Part shown: positions 8,904 to 17,217 of the stretch, in pieces
How the letters are laid out: each line of letters begins with the position of its first letter
Numbering within the stretch: the stretch's first letter is position 1
NCBI RefSeq assembly: GCF_900142575.1
Contig: NZ_FRBI01000002.1
Location: forward strand, 62,001 to 126,000
Direction: 5' to 3'
DNA: 64,000 bases
Source: Actinacidiphila paucisporea
GTDB taxonomy: Bacteria > Actinomycetota > Actinomycetes > Streptomycetales > Streptomycetaceae
The notes under the pieces: model-generated
Told to the model about the DNA's origin: nothing
The model's database searches: none
Seen by the model: only the letters and a program-made list of their open reading frames with translations
Made by a program: the position numbers and the translations under genes

Positions 8904-9206
8904 ATGAGCACTCTTGAGCCCGAGCGCGGGGCGGGCACCGGCACTCTGGTCGAGCCGACTCCGCAGCTCTCCCACGGTGACGGCGACCACGAGCGCTACG
9001 CGCACTATGTCCAGAAGGACAAGATCATGGCGAGCGCGCTGGAAGGCACGCCCGTCGTCGCCCTGTGCGGCAAGGTCTGGGTCCCCGGCCGCGATCCGAA
9101 GAAGTATCCGGTCTGCCCGATGTGCAAGGAGATCTACGAGGGCATGCCGCTCGGCGGCGGCGGAGACAAGGACAAGTCCGGCAAGGGCAAGGGCGGCAAC
9201 GCCTGA
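8904..9206 (+). CDS. DUF3039 domain-containing protein
   Basis: A 100-residue conserved actinobacterial protein of unknown function. The core HYVQKDKIMASALEGTPVVA is followed by CGKVWVPGRDPKKYPVCPMC, giving a Cys and a C-x2-C pair that look like a small metal site. The C-terminus is Gly/Lys-rich and probably disordered. It lies in a short-spaced series with YqgE upstream (11 nt) and the TPR membrane protein downstream (27 nt). Confidence 0.9.
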   Translation: MSTLEPERGAGTGTLVEPTPQLSHGDGDHERYAHYVQKDKIMASALEGTPVVALCGKVWVPGRDPKKYPVCPMCKEIYEGMPLGGGGDKDKSGKGKGGNA

Positions 9207-9233
9207 CGCCCTTCCGGCGGACAGGGGAGGCCT

Positions 9234-10499
9234 GTGGAAGGCGACGAGGGTGACGGGGGCGTGTTCGGTACGCCGGACGCGCCCGACGACGACTCCACCA
9301 GCAACGAGCGCGTCCACGCGCTCGTCGGACAGGGCCGCTTCGCCGAGGCGCACGCCGTGGTCGGCGACGCCTTCGTGGAACGCAACGGCAGCGCCGGCTA
9401 CCTGCTGCGCGCGTGGGTCCTGGCCCAGGAGAACCGCGGGCCCGAGGCCCGCGAGGCGGTCGACTGGGCGCTGGCGCTCGCCGGGCCCGCGGAGGCGGCC
9501 GACGTCTTCGTCCTGGCCGGTGTGGTCCTTCTCTCACTCGACGAGGCCCACGACGCGCTGATCGTCGCGCTGCGCGCGACCGGGGCCGAGCCGGACGGCT
9601 GGGAGCCGGCCGTGCTGCTCTCCGACGTCTACCGGCGGCTCGGCCGCGTCCCGGACGCGGTCGCCGCCGCCCGGCGGGCCGTCGACCTCGCCCCGAACGA
9701 AGCCGAGGCGCAGGTCGCGCTGGCCCGCTCGCTCAGCGCCGGCCGGAGCATCCTGGGCCGCATACCCCGGCGGCTGCGCCCCGAGCACCGCACCGCCGTG
9801 GAGCGCTCCCTGCTGCTCGGCGCGGACCCCGGGCAGCTCCAGGCGCCCCGGGCCGGCGTCCTGACCGGCGGGCTCGCCGTCGCCCTGCTCTGGGGCATCC
9901 AGCTCTACCGCGTCGAGACCGGCGACAACTGGCAGTTCATCGCCGCCGGCGTCGTCCTGGTCGCCACGGCGGCACTGCTCGCGGTCGTCGTCCGCGTCCA
10001 CGCCCGGCGTACGGGCACCGGTGCGCGCGCCCGGCTGCGGGGCATCCGGGCGACCGTCCGCACCGAGCTGGCAGCCGATCCCCGGCTGTGGCAGATCCGC
10101 GCCGCACACGTCGGCGCCGCCATCCCCGTGGCGCCGCTGGTCACCACCGGCCTCATCGCCGACCGCGCGTGGCGGCGCGAGCTGTGGCCGCTGTGGGCCG
10201 CGGTTCCGGTCACCGCGGCGGGCGCCGCCGCCCTCGCCCTGGCCGTCGCCGGCGTCCACTGGTGGTACGGCCCCGAATTCACCCGCCGCACCTTCCTCTT
10301 CTCGTGGTTCGGCCGCCTCCAGATCGTCATCCCGGCCCTCCTGCTGGGCGCCACCCTGGCGGCCGCGGTCGCCGGCTCGGCCGCCCGCTCCACCTGGCGC
10401 GACCTGGCCCTGGCCCACCTGGCCTGGCTCGTCCTGTCCGGCCTCGCCGCGGCGACCTTCTCCACCCGCGCCCGCACCCTGCGCGCCCGCTCCCTCTGA
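9234..10499 (+). CDS. TPR-containing multi-pass membrane protein
   Basis: A 421-residue protein of unknown function. The first 170 residues form helical tetratricopeptide-like repeats (for example DAVAAARRAVDLAPNEAEAQ). From about residue 205 there are hydrophobic segments: GVLTGGLAVALLWGIQLY, FIAAGVVLVATAALLAVVV, AAVPVTAAGAAALALAVAGV, IVIPALLLGATLAAAVAG and LAHLAWLVLSGLAAATF. The GTG at 9234 follows GGGGAGG. A cytoplasmic TPR platform anchored by a membrane domain is inferred. Confidence 0.82.
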   Translation: MEGDEGDGGVFGTPDAPDDDSTSNERVHALVGQGRFAEAHAVVGDAFVERNGSAGYLLRAWVLAQENRGPEAREAVDWALALAGPAEAADVFVLAGVVLLSLDEAHDALIVALRATGAEPDGWEPAVLLSDVYRRLGRVPDAVAAARRAVDLAPNEAEAQVALARSLSAGRSILGRIPRRLRPEHRTAVERSLLLGADPGQLQAPRAGVLTGGLAVALLWGIQLYRVETGDNWQFIAAGVVLVATAALLAVVVRVHARRTGTGARARLRGIRATVRTELAADPRLWQIRAAHVGAAIPVAPLVTTGLIADRAWRRELWPLWAAVPVTAAGAAALALAVAGVHWWYGPEFTRRTFLFSWFGRLQIVIPALLLGATLAAAVAGSAARSTWRDLALAHLAWLVLSGLAAATFSTRARTLRARSL

Positions 10500-10706
10500 C
10501 CGGCCGCGCCCTTCCCCCTGGCCCCCTTGCGGTGTGCCCCCCGGGGGCTGCCCCTTGCGGTGCGTGCCTGTCTGCACGCCGTCGTGGCTTGTCTCGCAGT
10601 TCTCCCCCAGGCGAAGCTCTGGGGGAGAACTGCGCGACCAGCCACAGCGAACCGCAAGTCTGGAGTCCGTAACAGCACCCCGCAGGGAGGAAGGCAGGAT
10701 GAGCCC
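10500..10706. repeat. GC-rich repeat copy C with long hairpin
   Basis: The core at 10602-10627 reads CTCCCCCA-GGCGAAGCTC-TGGGGGAG: the same arms as the other copies with the central ten bases inverted. Flanking bases extend pairing to a 16-bp stem (CGCAGTTCTCCCCCAG and its complement). It probably terminates the upstream membrane-protein transcript. CCCCTTGCGGTGCGT from the copy A unit also recurs here. Confidence 0.7.
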
Positions 10707-12344
10707 ATGGATCTCATCCCGCAGGTGCGGTTGGCGCGGTCGGAGGGCGGCTCGGTCGAGCTGGGGGACACGGCCCGGCTGGAGGTGGGCGCGGGCGCCG
10801 AGAGTGCCGCGCGGTGGATACGCGGGGTGCTCGCGCCCGCGACAGGCGTGGACTTCCTGGAGGCCGGAACCGGTGGCGGGGGCGGAGCCGGGAACGGGGA
10901 CGGCGTCACCGTCAGGCTGGCGGTGGACGCGGGCCTCGGGCCCGAGGCGTACCGGCTGGGCGTCGAGGCGGGCACCGTCGAGATCGCCGGCGGTGACGCC
11001 GCCGGCGTCTTCTGGGGCGTGCAGACGATGCGCCAGCTCATGGCCCCGGCGGCCTTCCGCCGGGCACCGGCCCCCGGGGCCGGCCCCTGGACCTTGCCGG
11101 TCTGCGCCGTCGAGGACCGGCCCCGCTTCGGCTGGCGCGGTTTCATGCTGGACGTCGCCCGCCACTTCATGCCCAAGGACGGTGTCCTGCGCCACCTGGA
11201 CCTGATGGCCGCCCACAAGCTGAACGTGCTGCACCTGCACCTCACCGACGACCAGGGCTGGCGCCCGGAGATCACCCGCTACCCGCGGCTGACCGAGGTG
11301 GGCGCGTGGCGGGAGCGCACGAAGGTCGGCCTGCGGGAGTCCCCGCTGTGGGACGAGCGGCCGCACGGCGGCTACTACACCCAGGACGACCTCCGGGAGA
11401 TCGTGGCGTACGCGGCGGCCCGGCACATCACGGTGGTGCCGGAGATCGACATCCCGGGCCATTCGCAGGCGGCCATCGCCGCGTATCCGGAACTGGGCAA
11501 CACCGACGTCGTGGACACCGCCGCCCTGCCGGTGCTGCCGGAGTGGGGGATCAACCCCAACGTCCTGGCGCCGACCGAGGCGGTCCTGCGCTTCTACGAG
11601 AACGTCCTGACCGAGCTGCTCGACGTCTTCCCCGGTACCTTCGTCCACATCGGCGGCGACGAGTGCCCCAAGGAGCAGTGGCGGGCCTCGCCCACCGCGC
11701 AGGCGCGGATCGCCGAGCTGGGGGTGGCGGACGAGGACGGGCTGCAGAGCGCGCTGATCCGGCACTTCGACCGCTGGCTGGCGGACCGGGGGCGGCGGCT
11801 GATCGGCTGGGACGAGATCCTGGAGGGCGGCCTCGCGGAGGGCGCCGCGGTGTCGTCCTGGCAGGGCTACGCGGGCGGTATCGCGGCGGCCAGGGCGGGG
11901 CACGACGTGGTGATGTGCCCGCAGAGCCAGGTGTACCTGGACTGGCGGCAGGCGGAGGGCCCCGACGAGCCGGTGCCGATCGCCCATGCGCGGACCCTGG
12001 AGGACGTCTACCGCTTCGAGCCGGTGCCGGCCGAACTGACCGCGGCCGAGGCGGAGCACGTCATCGGCACCCAGGCCAACGTGTGGACCGAAGTGCTGGA
12101 CTCCCCGCGGGCGGTGGACTACGCGGTCTACCCGCGGCTCGCCGCCCTGGCCGAGGTCGCCTGGTCGGCGTTGCCGCCGCCCGCGGAGCGGGACTGGCCG
12201 GACTTCGAGGCCAGGATGCGCACGCACTACGCCCGGCTGGACGCCCTGGGCGTCGAATACCGGCCGCCCGGCGGCCCGCACCCCTGGCAGCGCCGCCCCG
12301 GCGTCCCGGGGCGCCCGTTGGACGGTCCGCCCACGATCGTGTGA
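10707..12344 (+). CDS. Beta-N-acetylhexosaminidase (GH20)
   Basis: A 545-residue glycoside hydrolase family 20 enzyme that removes terminal GlcNAc/GalNAc by substrate-assisted catalysis. An N-terminal GH20b-like domain (to about 135) precedes the barrel: RFGWRGFMLDVARHFMP, HKLNVLHLHLTDDQGWR, VPEIDIPGHSQAAI, and HIGGDE at 314-319 where Asp-318/Glu-319 are the catalytic pair. WQGYAGG and GTQANVWTE line the site. No signal peptide is visible, so it probably acts in the cytoplasm on imported chito-oligosaccharides, feeding the same pool as the GlcNAc PTS at 44-47 kb. I saw no DasR-like site upstream. Confidence 0.93.
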   Translation: MDLIPQVRLARSEGGSVELGDTARLEVGAGAESAARWIRGVLAPATGVDFLEAGTGGGGGAGNGDGVTVRLAVDAGLGPEAYRLGVEAGTVEIAGGDAAGVFWGVQTMRQLMAPAAFRRAPAPGAGPWTLPVCAVEDRPRFGWRGFMLDVARHFMPKDGVLRHLDLMAAHKLNVLHLHLTDDQGWRPEITRYPRLTEVGAWRERTKVGLRESPLWDERPHGGYYTQDDLREIVAYAAARHITVVPEIDIPGHSQAAIAAYPELGNTDVVDTAALPVLPEWGINPNVLAPTEAVLRFYENVLTELLDVFPGTFVHIGGDECPKEQWRASPTAQARIAELGVADEDGLQSALIRHFDRWLADRGRRLIGWDEILEGGLAEGAAVSSWQGYAGGIAAARAGHDVVMCPQSQVYLDWRQAEGPDEPVPIAHARTLEDVYRFEPVPAELTAAEAEHVIGTQANVWTEVLDSPRAVDYAVYPRLAALAEVAWSALPPPAERDWPDFEARMRTHYARLDALGVEYRPPGGPHPWQRRPGVPGRPLDGPPTIV

Positions 12345-12608
12345 CCATTCCGCAACTACCGCACCAGGCGGCGCGGGACCTGGCACCGTGGACCCGTAAC
12401 CGCCGTAACGCGTACGAAGGATGGCAATTCCGGCACTGTGTCGTTTTCCCCGGGAGACGTACCATCGCACGCGTGGCGGACGGATCGGTACTTCGTGGAC
12501 CCTCGCGCCGACCCCGGGGGAAGATGTGCCAGAGTTGCCACGTCCGGGCGCTCAGCACGTACGGTACGGCTACCGCGTGACGGAGGAAGGCCGGGAAGGG
12601 GCAGCTGC

Positions 12609-13481
12609 GTGAGCACGTATGCACAGCAGACCGCGGAGAATGTCACGTTGCCGTCCTCGCTCGACGAGGCGGTGGCGGCGCTCGCCGCCATGCCCAGCGC
12701 CGTGCCCGTCGCGGGCGGCACCGACCTGATGGCGTCGGTGAACGCCGGGCTGCTGCGGCCGGCCGCACTCGTCGGCCTCGGGCGCATCGCCGAGATCCGC
12801 GGCTGGCAGTACGCGGACGGTGCCGCGCTGCTCGGCGCGGGCCTGACGCACGCGCGGATGGGCCGCCCCGACTTCGCCGCGCTCATCCCCGCGCTGGCCG
12901 CCGCGGCCCGCTCGGCCGGACCCCCGCAGATCCGCAACGCCGGCACCCTGGGCGGCAACATCGTCTCCGCCGCGCCCACCGGGGACGCCCTCCCGGTGCT
13001 GGCCGCGCTGGAGGCCAGTGTCATCCTCGCCGGGCCCGAGGCCGACCGGGAGATCCCGGTCAGCCACCTGCTGACCGGAATGGACCCGCTGCGGCCCGGC
13101 GAACTGCTGGCCTTCGTCCGCATCCCGCTGCTGCACGCCCCGCAGACCTTCCTCAAGGCCACCGGACGCACCGGACCCGGCCGCGCGGTCGCCTCGGTCG
13201 CCCTCGTCGTCGACCCGGCCAGGCGCCAGGTGCGGTGCGCGGTCGGCGCGGTCGCCCAGGTGCCGCTGCGCCCGCTGGAGGCCGAGCAGTGGGTCGCCGG
13301 CCTGATCGACTGGGACGGCGAGCGCACCCTCGCCCCGGAGGCGTGCACCGCCTTCGGGGAGTACGTCGCCGCCGCGTGCATCCCCGACCAGCCCGGGGTC
13401 GAACTGCCCCCCGCCGCCGTCCAGCTGCGCCGTACGGTGGCCGCACTGTCCCGCCGAGCGCTCGGGAGGGCCCTGGCATGA
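12609..13481 (+). CDS. Molybdenum hydroxylase FAD-binding subunit
   Basis: A 290-residue FAD_binding_5 subunit of a xanthine dehydrogenase-type enzyme. The FAD motifs are PVAGGTDLM (33-41) and RNAGTLGGNIVSAAPTGD (from 109), then GELLAFVRIPL. It passes electrons from the Fe-S subunit to the external acceptor. The GTG at 12609 follows GGAAGGGG. Its stop overlaps the next start (ATGA). First gene of a coupled operon to 17093; the substrate cannot be read from sequence. Confidence 0.9.
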   Translation: MSTYAQQTAENVTLPSSLDEAVAALAAMPSAVPVAGGTDLMASVNAGLLRPAALVGLGRIAEIRGWQYADGAALLGAGLTHARMGRPDFAALIPALAAAARSAGPPQIRNAGTLGGNIVSAAPTGDALPVLAALEASVILAGPEADREIPVSHLLTGMDPLRPGELLAFVRIPLLHAPQTFLKATGRTGPGRAVASVALVVDPARRQVRCAVGAVAQVPLRPLEAEQWVAGLIDWDGERTLAPEACTAFGEYVAAACIPDQPGVELPPAAVQLRRTVAALSRRALGRALA

Positions 13482-14662
13482 CCGACCAGCCGCAGCAGCC
13501 GGGCCGGCCCGGCAACTCCGGGGCGTGGCAGCCCGTTCCGGGCGGCGGGGACTACGACCCCGACCAGACCATGCACGTCTCCTTCGCCGCCCAGCTCCCG
13601 CCGGAGCCGCGCCCCGGCGAGGACCCGCTGAGCGCGCACGGGCCCGTCGGCGACACCGACCCGGCCACCCAGTGGACGATCCCCGTCATAAGGGACGAGC
13701 CCGAGGGTGACTCGGGCGAGTTCTCGGTCGGCGCCTTCGCGTCGTCGTGGGACCGGGCGCCGTCGCCCGCGGCGCCCACGCAGTCCTTCCCCGCCGGGAT
13801 GTTCGGCCAGGGCGCGGCGGCCGCGCAGGCCGCGGCGGCGTCCCAGGCCCCGGCGCTCGCCGACCCCGTGGAGGCCGGGCACGAAGGGCAGTGGGCCGCC
13901 TTCTCCGGCTTCTCCGGCGGCGACGCGGTGCCCTGGCAGCCGGTCGACCAGGCGGCGGCGGAAGCCGCGTGGTCCGCCGTGGTGGACGAGGTGCCGGAGC
14001 CCGACGCGGCGGCCGGGGCCGACCCGGTGGCCCAGACGGACCCCGAGCCCCCGGTCGAGCCGGAGCCCGAACCCGAACCTGAACCCGAACCCGAGCCGGT
14101 CGAGGAGACCCGCAGCGAACACCCGCTGGCCTCCTACCTGCTGCGGGTCAACGGCACCGAACGCCCGGTGACCGACGCCTGGCTCGGCGAGTCCCTGCTG
14201 TACGTGCTGCGCGAACGCCTCGGCCTGGCCGGCGCCAAGGACGGCTGCGAGCAGGGCGAGTGCGGTGCCTGCTCGGTCCAGGTCGACGGCCGCCTCGTGG
14301 CGTCCTGCCTGGTGCCCGCCGCGACCGCCGCGGGCAGCGAGGTCCGCACCGTCGAGGGCCTGTCGGCCGACGGCCGCCTCTCCGACGTCCAGCAGGCCCT
14401 GGTGGAGAGCGGCGCCGTCCAGTGCGGCTTCTGCATCCCCGGCATGGCGATGACCGTCCACGACCTCCTCGAGGGCAACCACCGCCCCACCGACCTGGAG
14501 ACGCGGCAGGCCCTCTCCGGCAACCTGTGCCGCTGCTCCGGCTACCGCGGCGTGGTCGAAGCGGTCCGCCAAGTCGTCGCCACCCGCGACGCTGAGGACC
14601 CCCCACCCACCGCCCGCATCCCCGCCCAGCCCGGCCCCACCTCCCCGGAGGCCGCCGTATGA
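13478..14662 (+). CDS. Molybdenum hydroxylase [2Fe-2S] subunit with long N-terminal extension
   Basis: The last 170 of 394 residues form the standard small subunit: plant-type cluster Cys-257, -262 and -265 (CEQGECGAC) and a second cluster Cys-316/319 and Cys-351/353 (CGFCIPGM, CRCSGYRG). The first roughly 220 residues have no counterpart in classical small subunits (about 160 residues): Pro/Gly/Ala-rich, low complexity, with Glu-Pro repeats near 190-205. The frame and ATGA coupling to the FAD gene support this start. The extension looks disordered; a tether or partner-binding role is a guess. Confidence 0.88.
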   Translation: MTDQPQQPGRPGNSGAWQPVPGGGDYDPDQTMHVSFAAQLPPEPRPGEDPLSAHGPVGDTDPATQWTIPVIRDEPEGDSGEFSVGAFASSWDRAPSPAAPTQSFPAGMFGQGAAAAQAAAASQAPALADPVEAGHEGQWAAFSGFSGGDAVPWQPVDQAAAEAAWSAVVDEVPEPDAAAGADPVAQTDPEPPVEPEPEPEPEPEPEPVEETRSEHPLASYLLRVNGTERPVTDAWLGESLLYVLRERLGLAGAKDGCEQGECGACSVQVDGRLVASCLVPAATAAGSEVRTVEGLSADGRLSDVQQALVESGAVQCGFCIPGMAMTVHDLLEGNHRPTDLETRQALSGNLCRCSGYRGVVEAVRQVVATRDAEDPPPTARIPAQPGPTSPEAAV

Positions 14663-14790
14663 CCCCCATCGGCACCCACGCCCCCCCGCCGCCGCCCGGG
14701 CCCGCGGCAGCCGCCGCCGTGACCCCGCACGGCCGGCCGCGGACGGCACCCGACGAGGTAGGCGCCGCGGGCGCGGGAGGCCGGCGATGA
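14659..14790 (+). CDS. Small ORF coupled by ATGA at both ends
   Basis: A 43-codon frame (start MTPIGTHAPPPPPG) fills the gap between the Fe-S and Mo subunit genes. Its ATG overlaps the upstream stop (ATGA) and its TGA overlaps the downstream ATG (ATGA). That double 4-nt overlap suits a ribosome re-initiation relay. The peptide is Pro/Ala-rich with no motif, so it may matter only for coupling. Expression is unproven. Confidence 0.4.
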   Translation: MTPIGTHAPPPPPGPAAAAAVTPHGRPRTAPDEVGAAGAGGRR

Positions 14791-17093
14791 GCGTCATCGA
14801 CGGGCCGGGGGCCGTCACCGAGACCCTGGCCGCGGGCGGGCCGCCGCACGGCATCGGCACGTCGGTGCCGTCGACGGACGCGCCGGCCAAGACGCAGGGC
14901 ACGTATCCGTACGCCGCCGACCTGTGGGCGGAGGGGCTGCTGTGGGCCGCGGTCCTGCGCTCGCCGTACCCGCACGCCCGGATCGTGCGGATCGACACCA
15001 CCGAGGCCGCCGCGATGCCCGGCGTCCGTGCCGTCGTCACGCACGAGGACGTGCCGGGCGACGCCATGCACGGGCGGCTCGTCGCCGACCGGCCGGTCTT
15101 CGCGAAGGACATCGTCCGGCACCACGGCGAGCCGATCGCCGCGGTCGCCGCCGACCACCCGGACACCGCGAGGCTGGCGGCCGCCGCGATCCTGGTCGAG
15201 TACGAGGTGCTCGAACCCGTCACCGACCCGGAGAAGGCCTTCGCCGCCGAGCCGCTGCATCCCGACGGCAACCTGATCCGGCACATCCCGCTGCGCTTCG
15301 GCGACCCCGACGCCGTCGGCGAGGTCGTCGTCGAGGGCCTCTACCGGGTCGGCCGCCAGGACCCGGCGCCGATCGGCGCCGAGGCCGGCCTCGCCGTGCC
15401 CCGCCCGGACGGCGGCGTCGAGCTGTACGTCGCCTCCACCGATCCGCACGCCGACCGCGACATCGCCGCGGCCTGCTTCGGCCTGGAGAGCGGGCACGTC
15501 AAGGTCGTCGTCACCGGTGTGCCCGGCGCGATGGGCGACCGCGAGGACTCGAGCATCCAGCTGCCGCTCGGCCTGCTGGCGCTGCGGACCGGCTGCCCGG
15601 TCAAATTCGTCGCGACCCGCGAGGAGTCCTTCCTCGGGCACGCCCACCGTCACCCCACCCTGCTGCGCTACCGCCACCACGCGGACGCCGACGGCCGCCT
15701 GGTGAAGGTCGAGGCGCAGATCCTGCTGGACGCCGGCGCCTATGCCGACGCGTCCTCCGACGCGCTGGCCGCCGCGGTGGCCTTCGCCGCCGGGCCCTAC
15801 GTCGTCCCGCACGTCTTCGTCGAGGGCTGGGCGGTACGCACCAACAACCCGCCGTCCGGGCACGTACGCGGCGAGGGCGCGCTCCAGGTCTGCACGGCCT
15901 ACGAGGGCCAGATGGACAAGCTCGCCGCCAAGCTCGGCCTGGAACCCGCCGAGATCCGCATGCGCAACGTGCTGGCGACCGGCGACCTGCTGCCCACCGG
16001 GCAGACCGTCACCTGCCCGGCGCCGGTCGGCGAGCTGCTGAAGGCCGTACGCGACGCCGACCTGCCGCCGCTGCCCGATGGCGACGACGAGTCGCAGTGG
16101 CTGCTGCCCGGCGGCACCTCGGGCGCGGGCGAGCCCGGCGCGGTGCGCCGCGGCGTCGGCTACGCGCTGGGCATGGTCCACGTCCTCGGCGCCGAGGGCA
16201 CCGACGAGGTGTCGACCGCGACCGTTCGGGTCCACGACGGCCGCGCCACCGTCATCTGCGCCGCCGTCGAGACCGGGCAGGGCTTCAGCACGCTGGCCCG
16301 GCAGATCGTCCAGGAGGTGCTGGGCGTCGAGGACGTCCGCGTCCTGCCCTCCGACACCGACCAGCCGCCCGCCGGGCCCGCCGCCCGCGGCCGGCACACC
16401 TGGGTCTCGGGCGGGGCGGTGGAGCGGGCCGCGAAGATGGTGCGAACCCAGCTGCTGCAGCCGCTCGCGGCGAAGTTCGGCATGTCGGTGGAGCTGCTGA
16501 CCATCGCCGACGGGAAGATCACCTCTTACGACGGGGTGCTGTCCACGACCGTCGCCGAGACCCTCGACGGCAAGGAGCTGTGGGCGACCGCGCAGTGCCG
16601 CCCGCATCCCACCGACCGGCTCGACGAGACCGGCCAGGGCGACGCCTTCGTCGGGCTGACCTTCTGCGCGATCCGGGCCGTGGTCGACGTCGACATCGAA
16701 CTGGGCGCGGTGCGCGTGGTGGAGCTGGCCGTCGCCCAGGACGTCGGCCGCGTCCTCAACCCGGGCCAGCTCGCCGCCCGCATCGAGGCGGGCGTCACGC
16801 AGGGCGTCGGCCTGGCCCTCATGGAGGACCTGCGCGCGCCCCGCGGCGTCGTGAAGCGCCCCAGCCTGACCGGTTACGCCCTCCCCACCGCCCTGGACGC
16901 ACCCGAGGTGCGGATCGTCAAACTCGTGGAGGAGCGCGACGTCGTGGCACCCTTCGGGGCCAAGGCCGTCAGCGCGGTGCCCGTCGTGACGTCACCGGCC
17001 GCGGTGGCCGCCGCCGTCCGCGCGGCCACCGGCCGCCCCGTCAGCCGCCTGCCCATCCGCCCCCAGGCCGCCATCGTGAAGCCGCAGACGTAG
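14787..17093 (+). CDS. Xanthine dehydrogenase-family molybdopterin-binding subunit, divergent active site
   Basis: A 768-residue large subunit with the family architecture: an N-terminal a/b-hammerhead (YAADLWAEGLLWAAVLRSPY) and Moco-binding domains including ETGQGFSTLARQIVQEVLG. The family GGGFGGKE segment reads PGAMGDRED here (about residue 247), RGFGxxQ reads RGEGALQ, and the C-terminal K-x-V-G-E-P-P that carries the catalytic glutamate reads KAVSAVP at 726-732, placing Ala-730 at the Glu position. Either this is a divergent hydroxylase or hydroxylation has been lost. The operon context with complete FAD and Fe-S subunits argues against simple decay. Confidence 0.85.
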   Translation: MSVIDGPGAVTETLAAGGPPHGIGTSVPSTDAPAKTQGTYPYAADLWAEGLLWAAVLRSPYPHARIVRIDTTEAAAMPGVRAVVTHEDVPGDAMHGRLVADRPVFAKDIVRHHGEPIAAVAADHPDTARLAAAAILVEYEVLEPVTDPEKAFAAEPLHPDGNLIRHIPLRFGDPDAVGEVVVEGLYRVGRQDPAPIGAEAGLAVPRPDGGVELYVASTDPHADRDIAAACFGLESGHVKVVVTGVPGAMGDREDSSIQLPLGLLALRTGCPVKFVATREESFLGHAHRHPTLLRYRHHADADGRLVKVEAQILLDAGAYADASSDALAAAVAFAAGPYVVPHVFVEGWAVRTNNPPSGHVRGEGALQVCTAYEGQMDKLAAKLGLEPAEIRMRNVLATGDLLPTGQTVTCPAPVGELLKAVRDADLPPLPDGDDESQWLLPGGTSGAGEPGAVRRGVGYALGMVHVLGAEGTDEVSTATVRVHDGRATVICAAVETGQGFSTLARQIVQEVLGVEDVRVLPSDTDQPPAGPAARGRHTWVSGGAVERAAKMVRTQLLQPLAAKFGMSVELLTIADGKITSYDGVLSTTVAETLDGKELWATAQCRPHPTDRLDETGQGDAFVGLTFCAIRAVVDVDIELGAVRVVELAVAQDVGRVLNPGQLAARIEAGVTQGVGLALMEDLRAPRGVVKRPSLTGYALPTALDAPEVRIVKLVEERDVVAPFGAKAVSAVPVVTSPAAVAAAVRAATGRPVSRLPIRPQAAIVKPQT

Positions 17094-17217
17094 GAATTCT
17101 GGTCCCCCGGTGTTCGCCGGACGCGCACCCGCCCGCTGACGGGCCGTCATACTCACAGTGACGCCAGGTGTACGGCCTGCGCCGTTCGCGGTCATGCATT
17201 CGGACAACGGGGGACGT

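Noticed and set aside
10640..10706. A DasR operator upstream of the GH20 hexosaminidase.
   Set aside because: No sequence resembling the dre consensus was found in the promoter region, despite the functional link to GlcNAc.
12577..12612. An 11-residue ORF (GTG start) overlapping the start of the FAD subunit gene.
   Set aside because: Too short, with no motif or conserved leader signature. The overlap is readily explained by chance.
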